This document shows positions 24,039 through 31,491 of a stretch of DNA of 36,753 nt, piece by piece. The DNA is taken from positions 1 through 36,753 of the forward strand of contig URGO01000011.1 of assembly GCA_900547435.1 (NCBI GenBank), in the 5' to 3' direction. A model generated the notes under the pieces. That model saw nothing but the letters and a program-made list of their open reading frames with translations, did not search any database and was not told where the DNA came from. Position 1 is the first letter of the stretch; each line of letters starts with the position of its first letter. The DNA is from an uncultured Parabacteroides sp. Lineage in GTDB: Bacteria > Bacteroidota > Bacteroidia > Bacteroidales > Tannerellaceae. A program made the position numbers and the translations under genes.

Positions 24039-25259
24039 CTAATTCTCTAAATAAGAATCCTTATACCCTAAGAAATAGAGGATTCCATCCAGTCCGATGG
24101 TGGAAATAGATTGTTCGGCGGTAGCCTTGACCTTCGGTTTCGCATGGAAAGCGATGCCCAGCCCTGCTATGCTTATCATAGGCAGGTCATTTGCCCCGTC
24201 ACCTACCGCTACGGTCTGCCGGAGGTCTACATTTTCCACTTGGGCGATAAGCCGGAGCAATTCCGCCTTTCGTTTTCCGTCTACGATTTCCCCCACATAG
24301 CGTCCGGTCAGTTTCCCATCTTCCACTTCCAGCTCGTTGGCATATACATAATCAATGCCAAACTTCTGTTTGAGGTAATTCCCGAAATAGGTGAATCCAC
24401 CGGAGAGGATAGCAATTTTGAATCCTACCTTTTTCAGTATGCGCATCAATCGGTCGGCACCTTCCGTAATCGGCAGGTTCTCGGCAATCTCTTGCATGAC
24501 CGATACATCCAGCCCCTTCAGCAAAGCGCAACGTTTCCGGAAGCTGGTGGTAAAATCAATCTCCCCACGCATAGCCGATTCGGTGATAGCCTTGACCTCA
24601 TCACCTACTCCGGCACGCATGGCCAGTTCATCAATGACTTCTGTTTCAATCAGGGTGGAATCCATATCGAAGCAAATCAGCCGGCGCATACGTCGGTACA
24701 TACTATCCTCCTGGAAAGAGATGTCTACTTGCAATTCAGCGGCCAGTTTCAGGAAATCCGCCTTCATCTGTTCCTTGTCTTTCGGTGTGCCACGTACCGA
24801 GAACTCCACGCTGGCTTTTGGTGTACGGGCATTCTCGTCTAAAGGAATGCGTCCGGTCAATCGTTTGATGTCATCGATGTTCATATCCTGCTCGGCGATA
24901 ATTCGGCTTACTCCCGCTATCTGCTTGGCGGTCAGCTTTCTGCCTACGATGGTGACGATATACCGGTTTCGTCCCTGCATACCGACCCATTGCGTATATT
25001 CCTCCTCCTGAATGGGTTTGAAACGGATATTCACCCCCAATTCATAACTTTTGAATAACGCCTCTTTCATGATGTTGCCCGAAATGGACGAATCGCATTG
25101 GAACAGAATCCCCAAGGAGAGATTATTATGTATGTCGGCCTGGCCGATATCCAGGATTATCGCATTGTTTTGTGCCAATATATCCGTCAGTACGGCGGTT
25201 ACTCCCGGGCGGTCAGCACCGTTGATGTTCAGTAGTATAAGTTCTTTGTCTATTGCCAT
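24039..25259 (-). CDS. serB: Phosphoserine phosphatase, ACT-domain type
   Basis: Last step of serine synthesis: phosphoserine to serine plus phosphate. The N-terminal 180 residues hold two ACT-like regions (LILLNINGADRPGVTAVLTD; RYIVTIVGRKLTAKQIAGV). The HAD catalytic domain follows, with motif I CFDMDSTLIE (nucleophile Asp198, acid Asp200), motif II ILSGGF, and motif III AVGDGANDLPMISIAGLG. At 406 residues it is the long two-ACT form usual in Bacteroidetes, and all catalytic residues are present. It seems monocistronic: a -7 box lies upstream and a hairpin downstream. Confidence 0.95.
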   Translation of the reverse strand: MAIDKELILLNINGADRPGVTAVLTDILAQNNAIILDIGQADIHNNLSLGILFQCDSSISGNIMKEALFKSYELGVNIRFKPIQEEEYTQWVGMQGRNRYIVTIVGRKLTAKQIAGVSRIIAEQDMNIDDIKRLTGRIPLDENARTPKASVEFSVRGTPKDKEQMKADFLKLAAELQVDISFQEDSMYRRMRRLICFDMDSTLIETEVIDELAMRAGVGDEVKAITESAMRGEIDFTTSFRKRCALLKGLDVSVMQEIAENLPITEGADRLMRILKKVGFKIAILSGGFTYFGNYLKQKFGIDYVYANELEVEDGKLTGRYVGEIVDGKRKAELLRLIAQVENVDLRQTVAVGDGANDLPMISIAGLGIAFHAKPKVKATAEQSISTIGLDGILYFLGYKDSYLEN

Positions 25260-25275
25260 GGTAAAATCTTTCCCA

Positions 25276-25283
25276 CAAAAGTA
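25276..25283 (-). promoter_or_regulatory. -7 box (TACTTTTG) for serB
   Basis: Minus-strand TACTTTTG fits TAnnTTTG, 17 bp before the serB start. A -33 box at normal spacing is not evident. Confidence 0.45.
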
Positions 25284-25331
25284 GTTATTTTTTTTAGAAA
25301 CATAGAAGTTGTTTTGAATTTTGAGGTTGAA

Positions 25332-25730
25332 TCATACGAGTTTCAGGCGGGAAAATTCATTTCCCAAAGTATGGATGCCATCTTCTATTTTTTTTATTTG
25401 TGATTCTGAAATGTAGGTTCCTCCTTTTTTGTATTGTCTCAATAATGCTTCGTTGATGCCTAAATAGCGCGCAAAGGCACTGACATTTATCATATTATAA
25501 TACTCAAACAAGGACGATATGTCAAACTTGAATATAGGCTCTTCGTTTAGGACTTCCGGAACATCCATACCGGTTTCTTTACAAGCCTCTACGGTCTCCT
25601 GCATGGAATTGAAAAAATCATCCTTTGCCTCACTTACGGTATTTCCTGTCCCTATGAGGGTTACATCGCATTCATCCGTATTGTATGCGATATAAGTACC
25701 GTCTTTTTGTTTCTCAATCGTTACATTCAT
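25332..25730 (-). CDS. HicB-like antitoxin (apparently orphan)
   Basis: 132 residues. The N-terminal 60 residues have the HicB partial RNase-H fold (MNVTIEKQKDGTYIAYNTDE...GTGNTVSEAKDDFFNSMQE). The C-terminal part (NVSAFARYLGINEALLRQYKKGGTYISE) is an HTH-like DNA-binding segment. HicB normally neutralises and co-represses with a HicA mRNA-cleaving toxin encoded just upstream. Here only the last part of a HicA-like frame survives upstream, so the toxin seems lost. Confidence 0.82.
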   Translation of the reverse strand: MNVTIEKQKDGTYIAYNTDECDVTLIGTGNTVSEAKDDFFNSMQETVEACKETGMDVPEVLNEEPIFKFDISSLFEYYNMINVSAFARYLGINEALLRQYKKGGTYISESQIKKIEDGIHTLGNEFSRLKLV

Positions 25731-25770
25731 ATTGCCATAAGTATTTATAAATTATCAATTACTGAATAGG

Positions 25771-25791
25771 AATCGGGTTTAAAACCCGATT
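25771..25791. repeat. Near-perfect palindrome between the HicA remnant and HicB
   Basis: 10-bp arms AATCGGGTTT and AAACCCGATT around one base. The following T-run (CCTTTTT) is on the plus strand, where there is no gene to terminate. It spans the HicA-remnant stop codon. Confidence 0.6.
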
Positions 25792-25877
25792 TCCTTTTTC
25801 AGCTTGTTCATCAAGCCGGGGCGTACTTCTTGCGCTTGATTATAACTCGGTTGATTCACACGGCAAATATATAACAA
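25779..25877 (-). pseudogene. C-terminal remnant of a HicA-like toxin gene
   Basis: An open frame of about 32 codons ends EVRPGLMNKLKKEIGF-stop. That resembles the usual HicA ending (an EV/EI, then P-G-L, then a K-rich helix to a final Gly). It lies immediately before the HicB-like gene, where hicA belongs. An in-frame TAA just upstream and no coding sequence further back show that the RNA-binding body and the catalytic His region are missing. Confidence 0.45.
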
Positions 25878-25928
25878 TTATGTAATATAATCAATAAATG
25901 GATTGTTTTTTTAAATTTCCCCCAAAAT

Positions 25929-26567
25929 CTATTCAATAAACCATAGGGTCATTTCAACGGGATTATCGGCACGGATGATAGAACCGGATATGGCTATTCC
26001 ATGCACTCCGGTCTTCATCAGGTTGGGGATATCCTCCAGTTCGATACCGCCGATGGCATATATCGGCAGGTGGATTCCCGCTTCTTCGCATTGCTCGATA
26101 ATTCTCCGATACCCCTCCAAACCTAAAATCGGACTCAGTTTCTTTTTGGCTTGGGTGAAACGGAATGGTCCCAGGCCAATATATGAGGCCCCTAAAGAGG
26201 CGGCTCGTTGGATGTCCTCGAAGGTGTTGGTGGTCGCTCCGATAAGGAAATCTGTCTCCCGATGCGCCTTCCGGACCTGTTCCCAGGCTTCGTTTACCGG
26301 CATATCGTTCTTTCCCAAATGGACGGCATCCGCACCGATTTCCAAAGCGATGTTTATATTATCGTCCACACAAAGCACCCCGTTCTTTTCTCGGCATAGC
26401 GTGACCAACCGGCGTGCCATCTCGATGTCTACCCCTTCTTTTTGGCGGAGCTGTACCCAGCTTCCTCCTCCTTTCAGGAAGAGTTCCGCCTCTTCGTAAT
26501 CCGTGTATGTATCTGTTTGATGAGTAATCAGCATCAGGCGGTTTGCGCCTTCAAATTTTGTGTTCAT
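25929..26567 (-). CDS. thiE: Thiamine phosphate synthase
   Basis: 212 residues, TIM-barrel. It joins hydroxymethylpyrimidine diphosphate to the thiazole phosphate to make thiamine phosphate. Visible motifs are VQLRQKE near residue 40, the metal site LCVDDNINIALEIGADAVHLG, the pyrophosphate loop GLGPFRFTQAKK and IYAIGGIELEDI. The start at 26567 overlaps the tenI-like stop by four bases (ATGA); a longer upstream frame would only add residues inside the previous gene. Last gene of the thiD-tenI-thiE operon. Confidence 0.9.
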   Translation of the reverse strand: MNTKFEGANRLMLITHQTDTYTDYEEAELFLKGGGSWVQLRQKEGVDIEMARRLVTLCREKNGVLCVDDNINIALEIGADAVHLGKNDMPVNEAWEQVRKAHRETDFLIGATTNTFEDIQRAASLGASYIGLGPFRFTQAKKKLSPILGLEGYRRIIEQCEEAGIHLPIYAIGGIELEDIPNLMKTGVHGIAISGSIIRADNPVEMTLWFIE

Positions 26568-27163
26568 ATCTGTTCTGTAGCTTGTTTTAATGGATAATAA
26601 CGTCTTAGCACCTCCTCCGGTCGAGGGTTCTTTCCCCATAAAGCCCCTAATACCGCCACACCGCCAAATCCTAAGCCTTTCAACCGGAGGATGGTGTGCG
26701 CGTCCATTCCTCCCAAGGCAATAATCCGCCGGGTTATGAGCCCCTGTTCCGTGGCATTTTTCAGTACTTCCAGGGGAAATCCTTCACCATATCCTTCCTT
26801 CGAGATGCTGGGGAAGATAGGGCTGAGAAACAGGTAGTCTAATCCTTCGTAACGCTTTAATTCTTCCAATGTGTGACACGAACGGCTGATGCTTCCCGCA
26901 AACCCGGCCGGAACTTCGGAGTTCCTCCGGTTCAGGTGTACGCCTCCGAGGGCAAACACCGGGGCCAAGTCGAAGTGGTCATGTAGGATAATCCGTGGAT
27001 AATAGACCGGTTCTATCTGTTCCAACAAAGTGCTTAGCTGGGATTTTTCGGCTTCCGGCTTGCGCAGGTGTAGTGTCTGTAGCCCTTCGCCGAACAATCG
27101 GTTGATGAGGGTGGCCTCTTCTTCAAACAGGCAGGGAGTGGTAATGGCAATCAGTCGTTTCAT
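26564..27163 (-). CDS. TenI/ThiE-family protein (second thiamine phosphate synthase homologue)
   Basis: 199 residues, TIM-barrel of the TenI/ThiE superfamily: LQTLHLRKP, IILHDHFDLAPVFALGGVHLNRRN, LSPIFPSISKEGYGEGF, IIALGGMDA, GFGGVAVLGALW. The ThiE QxRxK and the substrate loop are changed (HLRKP; PIFPSISKEGY). It may therefore be a thiazole tautomerase like Bacillus TenI or a weak synthase. It is coupled to both neighbours by four-base overlaps. Confidence 0.85.
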   Translation of the reverse strand: MKRLIAITTPCLFEEEATLINRLFGEGLQTLHLRKPEAEKSQLSTLLEQIEPVYYPRIILHDHFDLAPVFALGGVHLNRRNSEVPAGFAGSISRSCHTLEELKRYEGLDYLFLSPIFPSISKEGYGEGFPLEVLKNATEQGLITRRIIALGGMDAHTILRLKGLGFGGVAVLGALWGKNPRPEEVLRRYYPLKQATEQI

Positions 27164-28032
27164 TTCTCCACGCTTCGTTTTACCAACTTATGGGGTGAAT
27201 AGAAATGGTTGACCGGTCCGTGTCCGTGTCCGGCCATCACCTCTTTCCCCTCCCGGATGGCTTCGGATAGGTATGTCTCCGCTTCACGAACGGCTTCGGG
27301 TAGGGGATAACCCAATGCCAGCTGAGCCGCAATGGCCGATGAGAGTGTGCAGCCGGTTCCGTGCGTGTTACGGGTATCAATCGTTTCATGGGTAAACTGG
27401 CATGGAGCCTGCCCAGGGATATATAGCCGGTCTGTTTTCTGTGCGCCTGCCAGGTGTCCGCCTTTCAGCAATACCGCCCGGCACCCCATCTCCAGCAATC
27501 GCCCGGCGGCCTGGTCCATATCCTGCGGCAGATGAACCGGTATTCCGCTCAGATATTCCGCTTCCGGTATGTTCGGGGTCACCAAATGCGCCTGCGGAAA
27601 GAGTGTTCCTATGATTTCCGCTATCGCGTCATCCCGCAACAACTTGCTTCCGCTGGTCGAAATCATCACCGGGTCCACTATCACCCAGCTCGGACGATAG
27701 CGTTCAAGCAACTCCGCTACGATGCGTACCGTCTCAGCTTCATAGAGCATCCCGATTTTTACCGCGTCAATGGTAAAATCGTCAAATACAGCTTCAATCT
27801 GGTCACGCAGCACTTTCGCATTTACCGCCTGTATGCTTCTCACCCCTAATGTATTCTGTGCCGTTATGGCGGTAATGGCCGACATTCCGTATACGCCCAA
27901 GGCCGAAAATGTCTTCAAATCCGCTTGAATACCTGCCCCTCCGCAACTATCCGAACCGGCTATCGTGAGTGCCGTGGCATATCTGTACGCGCTTGTCGCT
28001 TCTTTTGCATCCATCATATTCTCAGTTATCAT
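27160..28032 (-). CDS. thiD: Hydroxymethylpyrimidine/phosphomethylpyrimidine kinase
   Basis: About 290 residues of the ribokinase-like fold. It phosphorylates hydroxymethylpyrimidine twice for thiamine synthesis. Motifs are TIAGSDSCGGAGIQADLKTF at the start, KIGML, VIVDPVMISTSGSKLL and the anion-hole/catalytic NTHGTGCTLSSAIAA near 225-240. The open frame extends to 28215, but a consensus promoter at 28094-28124 lies inside that extension, so translation starts at 28032 or, five codons in, at 28017. First gene of the operon. The leader is too short for a TPP riboswitch. Confidence 0.9.
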   Translation of the reverse strand: MITENMMDAKEATSAYRYATALTIAGSDSCGGAGIQADLKTFSALGVYGMSAITAITAQNTLGVRSIQAVNAKVLRDQIEAVFDDFTIDAVKIGMLYEAETVRIVAELLERYRPSWVIVDPVMISTSGSKLLRDDAIAEIIGTLFPQAHLVTPNIPEAEYLSGIPVHLPQDMDQAAGRLLEMGCRAVLLKGGHLAGAQKTDRLYIPGQAPCQFTHETIDTRNTHGTGCTLSSAIAAQLALGYPLPEAVREAETYLSEAIREGKEVMAGHGHGPVNHFYSPHKLVKRSVEK

Positions 28033-28093
28033 GGGCTCAGGCAATCCGTTGGTGCGCAATAAAAAAAGATTGCCCGTTTCCGATTGACGAACA

Positions 28094-28124
28094 CAAAGAT
28101 AAAAAGTTTTTTTGAATTCTGCAA
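28094..28124 (-). promoter_or_regulatory. Consensus promoter of the thiD-tenI-thiE operon
   Basis: Minus strand: TTG (28124-28122), 20-nt spacer, TATCTTTG (28101-28094). The expected transcript starts near 28087, giving a 55-70 nt leader. Confidence 0.75.
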
Positions 28125-28193
28125 GAAGGGATGGGATTGGATTCAAGGAAAAGACACATAAAATCATAAAATCATTTTCAGTGCAAAAATAAC

Positions 28194-28383
28194 TGACAAC
28201 TGACAAATCTGACAACTGACAATTAATTATTATGGAACAAAAAAAAGAGAAATTGATAGTTATATTATATATTATATATTATATAATATATAATATATAA
28301 TATATAATATAATTTTATTTTCTATCTCTATCTCTTGAAAACGCTAAACATTAATTGTCAGTTGTCAGATTTGTCAGTTGTCA
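28194..28383. repeat. 190-bp element: perfect 33-bp inverted repeat around a 44-bp A+T palindrome
   Basis: Arms 28194-28226 and 28351-28383 are perfect reverse complements. Each arm is built of TGACAANT octamers in tandem. Between them, 28261-28304 is a perfect 44-bp A/T-only palindrome. There is no coding sequence. It could form a large cruciform or RNA hairpin; a MITE-like or extragenic-repeat origin is possible. Confidence 0.85.
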
Positions 28384-28409
28384 TGTCTTTTGTCTTTTCC
28401 TGAAATCAG

Positions 28410-28585
28410 TAGACACATTTTGGCGGTTAAACCTGAATATATAGACAGGTGTTTTCCGGAGACCGTAGACACAAGTCCTGAATACATAGACACCTGCACT
28501 GAAAAGGTAGTCATTGGCATAAACAAACCGATTATAGGCATGAATGAAAACGATCATAGGCATAATCGCCGGCGAAGATAGGCAA
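28410..28585. repeat. Degenerate tandem array (TAGACA x4, TAGGCA x3)
   Basis: TAGACA at 28410, 28442, 28466 and 28487, then TAGGCA(T/A) at 28535, 28557 and 28579. The last five spacings that can be compared are 21-24 nt. Short open frames cross it on both strands but look like by-products of the repeat. Confidence 0.6.
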
Positions 28586-28591
28586 CTTTTA

Positions 28592-28688
28592 AATTAAGAA
28601 TGAAGAATGGCGCCCCTCCGGCGCGGAATGAAGAATTTTTTATCCGGAGTAAATCTTTAATTCTTCATTCTTAACTCTTCATTCTTAA
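28592..28688. repeat. Inverted and direct repeats of an AAGAATGAAGAAT motif
   Basis: AATTAAGAATGAAGAAT at 28592-28608 is complementary over 15 bases to 28658-28672 and over about 14 to 28674-28688. A shorter direct copy lies near 28624. Nothing else is seen between 28689 and 28783. Confidence 0.7.
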
Positions 28689-28783
28689 TTAGATAGGAAC
28701 TTTTTAACATTAATTCGCGTTTCATCTCCTTTTATTTTAAGAAAATCATCGGATGAAATGGCGTACCTTTACTCCGCGGATTG

Positions 28784-28832
28784 AAAAAAAGAATTGACAA
28801 TCGGAAAGAGGTGCGCAATCCGATTGTCAATT
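28784..28832 (-). terminator. Intrinsic terminator of the GH2 gene
   Basis: A perfect 14-bp stem (arms 28792-28805 and 28819-28832) is followed on the minus strand by a run of seven T. It lies 12 bp after the GH2 stop. A textbook rho-independent terminator. Confidence 0.9.
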
Positions 28833-28843
28833 TATGAAATAGG

Positions 28844-31351
28844 TTAGTTCGACCGGAGTTTGATTTCAGCCGATTTGACACCCGGAGCCGAAGCTTCGAG
28901 GGTGATTTCTCCCGCCTCATCGGTGGTCTGGACGATAGCGGTGAGTTGTCCGCTGAAGAGCTTCATCTGAGGACGCTGGAACGGTTCGAGGCTGGCAGGA
29001 TTGCCATTGGCTACGGCACGGAAGGAGCCTTTGCCTTTGACCTTGAACTTGATTTCGCGGGTCTCGTTCGGACAGAAGTTGCCCTCTTTGTCAACGATCT
29101 TTACATTGACGAACGACAGATCCCGTCCATCGGCTTGCAGGTCGGAGCGGTCGGCTTCGAGGACAATGCGATAAGGCTTTCCGGCGGTATGGATTTCCTT
29201 TTCGGCCACGGCGTTACCCGCTTTGTCATAAGCCACGACCTTGACGGTTCCCGGTTCGTAGCGGGTGTCCATCCACATCAGCCGGTAACGTTTTTGCCGT
29301 TCGAAGCTCTTTTGAGCCGCCTCTGTATAGCTGCTGTCCAAGGGAATACTCAGGTCTTTGGTACGTTTGCCCTGGCTCTTCCCGTTGATGAACACCTCGG
29401 CCGTAGGATAGTTGGTATAGACGAAAATCGGCGTTATTTCGCCTTCGCGTCCTTCCCAATTCCAATGCGGGAGGATATGTAGGGTCTCTGCGTCAGGATT
29501 CCAATGCGAGCGGTAGAGGTAATAACGATCTTTGGGAATACCCGCCAGGTCGATGATGCCGAACAACGAACTATGGCTGGGCCAGTTGGTGTAGTAGGGG
29601 GTAGGCTCACCCAGATAGTCGAAGCCTGTCCAGACAAACTCACCGATGCAATAAGGTAGGTCCTCATGCTGGATGAAGTCATCTTCGGGCAGGTTGGACC
29701 ATCCGCAATGCTCCACATCGTAAGATGATGCCTGATGGTCATCATACACCGCCATGGCCTTGCGTTCTACGGGGAACTTATAGACGCCGCGCGAGCTTAC
29801 GGTAGATACCGTTTCGCTTCCCAGGACAATGCGCTGGGGTAGTTTCTTGTAGTTCACCTGATACCGGAAAGGACGATAGTTGAATCCGGGAACGTCCATT
29901 ACGGCCGCGAAGTTGTTGTTCACTACGGCATCCGGAGCATCCATACCCTGCGTGACGGGGCGCGTAGGGTCTTCACGATGGCAGATGTCCTGGAGGAATT
30001 TAGCCACTTTGCATCCGCCTTCGTCCCATTGGTTGGGCACTTCATTGCCGATACACCACATCACAACGCTGGGCGAATTGCGGAAATTGTGCACGAGGTT
30101 CACCAGGTCTTTCTCCGCCCATTCATCGAACAGGAGGTTATAGCCGTTGGCACATTTGGGCTTGTTCCATTCATCGAAGCTCTCCACCATGAGCATCATG
30201 CCCATCTCATCGCAGGCGCGGACCAGTTCGGGCGCGGGCATATTGTGCGAGGTACGGATGGCATTACACCCCATGTCCTTCAGGATGCGTATCTGCCGGC
30301 GTATGGCGGCATCATTGACGGCTGCACCCAGCGGACCCAGGTCATGATGGTTGCATACCCCTTTGAATATGGTTTTTTTCCCGTTCAGGAAAAAGCCCTT
30401 GTCGGGGATGATTTCGATGGAACGGATGCCGAAGGTCGTGGCGTATTCATCTTTCAGTATATTTCCTGCCTCGTAAAGGCTTGTCTCGGCCTTATAAAGT
30501 GCCGGATGGTCGGTCGACCACAGGTCGGGTTTTTCTACGATAAACTCCTGTAAGGCTATATTCTTGTTGTAGATAATATCGGTCAAAGGGGTTACCTTCT
30601 CCTGAATCGGTTTGCCATCGGGCGCACGGAGGATGGTCTTCAAGGAATAATCCTTTGGGGAAGCATTTTGTGGGAGATTGATTTTTGTCTCGACCTTCAC
30701 GCGGGCGAATGCCTCGTTGACGGACGGAGTCGTGATGTAGGTTCCCCAGATAGGGATGTGCGCCTCTTCGGTCAGGATGACATGCACGTTGCGGTAAAGT
30801 CCGGCACCCGGATACCAGCGCGAGGACTCCGGAAGGTTCTCTAACCGTACGGCAAGCGTGTTCATTTCGCCCGCTTTCAGATAGGGAGTGATGTCAAACC
30901 AAAAGGCGTTATAGCCATAGGGCCATTCGCCTACCCTCTGCCCGTTGACGTAAACGTTGGCGTGGCTCATGGCTCCATCGAAGAGGAGGAAAGCCCGCTT
31001 CCCGGCTTTGAATTGCGGAATCTCCAAGGTGTTCCGATACCAGCCCACGCCCACGAAAGGAAGTCCTCCGGTGCGTCCGGCATGTTCCATAGCCTCCTTT
31101 TGCCCGTCTTGCGCGATGGCTACGTTTTGCTTGTCGTTCTGACTACTGAACGGGCCATAGATAGCCCAATCGTGAGGTACCGTTACCGTCTGCCACTGGC
31201 TATCATCAAAAGCCGGACTGATGGATTCGGGGTGATCTTCACGGGTGAATTTCCATCCTTTTTCTAAAAGGAACTCACTTCGTACTTGCGCGGAAAGGCT
31301 TGAACTGAGCGCAAAAATACCCAATAGGGATAGTAGAGGCGTTTTCTTCAT
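28844..31351 (-). CDS. Glycoside hydrolase family 2 (beta-galactosidase-like), secreted, with DUF4982
   Basis: About 835 residues after choosing the ATG at 31351, which begins the signal peptide MKKTPLLSLLGIFALSSSLS; a longer frame to 31441 covers the promoter. Order: sugar-binding jelly-roll (about 30-195), Ig-like GH2 domain, TIM-barrel (about 310-600), DUF4982 (about 640-700) and a C-terminal Ig-like domain. The acid/base is Glu437 in CIGNEVPN and the probable nucleophile is Glu513 in GSETVSTVSS. Their 76-residue spacing equals that of E. coli LacZ. GEFVWTGFDYLGEPTPY is typical of Bacteroidetes members. Probably periplasmic glycan processing; there are no SusC/D genes nearby, so the substrate is open. 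Confidence 0.92.
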   Translation of the reverse strand: MKKTPLLSLLGIFALSSSLSAQVRSEFLLEKGWKFTREDHPESISPAFDDSQWQTVTVPHDWAIYGPFSSQNDKQNVAIAQDGQKEAMEHAGRTGGLPFVGVGWYRNTLEIPQFKAGKRAFLLFDGAMSHANVYVNGQRVGEWPYGYNAFWFDITPYLKAGEMNTLAVRLENLPESSRWYPGAGLYRNVHVILTEEAHIPIWGTYITTPSVNEAFARVKVETKINLPQNASPKDYSLKTILRAPDGKPIQEKVTPLTDIIYNKNIALQEFIVEKPDLWSTDHPALYKAETSLYEAGNILKDEYATTFGIRSIEIIPDKGFFLNGKKTIFKGVCNHHDLGPLGAAVNDAAIRRQIRILKDMGCNAIRTSHNMPAPELVRACDEMGMMLMVESFDEWNKPKCANGYNLLFDEWAEKDLVNLVHNFRNSPSVVMWCIGNEVPNQWDEGGCKVAKFLQDICHREDPTRPVTQGMDAPDAVVNNNFAAVMDVPGFNYRPFRYQVNYKKLPQRIVLGSETVSTVSSRGVYKFPVERKAMAVYDDHQASSYDVEHCGWSNLPEDDFIQHEDLPYCIGEFVWTGFDYLGEPTPYYTNWPSHSSLFGIIDLAGIPKDRYYLYRSHWNPDAETLHILPHWNWEGREGEITPIFVYTNYPTAEVFINGKSQGKRTKDLSIPLDSSYTEAAQKSFERQKRYRLMWMDTRYEPGTVKVVAYDKAGNAVAEKEIHTAGKPYRIVLEADRSDLQADGRDLSFVNVKIVDKEGNFCPNETREIKFKVKGKGSFRAVANGNPASLEPFQRPQMKLFSGQLTAIVQTTDEAGEITLEASAPGVKSAEIKLRSN

Positions 31352-31374
31352 ATTGCTTTTTCTATTAATGGAGT

Positions 31375-31406
31375 TTTGTCTACTTGACAAAGATAACGTA
31401 TCTTTG
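31375..31406 (+). promoter_or_regulatory. Promoter of the C4-dicarboxylate carrier gene
   Basis: TTTG (31375-31378), 20-nt spacer, TATCTTTG (31399-31406), about 85 bp before the carrier start. Its -7 box is the mirror image of the GH2 -7 box three bases away. Confidence 0.75.
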
Positions 31407-31417
31407 CAAAATTTCAA
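31388..31417 (-). promoter_or_regulatory. Promoter of the GH2 gene, overlapping the divergent promoter
   Basis: Minus strand: TTG (31417-31415), 19-nt spacer, TATCTTTG (31395-31388). It overlaps the plus-strand promoter completely, with the two -7 boxes forming the dyad CAAAGATA-ACG-TATCTTTG. Confidence 0.75.
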
Positions 31418-31491
31418 GCAAGTTCTTTTCTTTTTTTGCATGACAAACTCAAAAACGAAAGAACTCTAAAAACTCAAAAACTTAAGAATAT

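Noticed and set aside
28033..28215. Extended N-terminus of ThiD starting at 28215
   Set aside because: The extension contains a consensus promoter and lacks similarity to the kinase family.
28378..28581. Short open frames on both strands across the TAGACA array
   Set aside because: Both translations are driven by the repeat unit, overlap each other and lack convincing start context.
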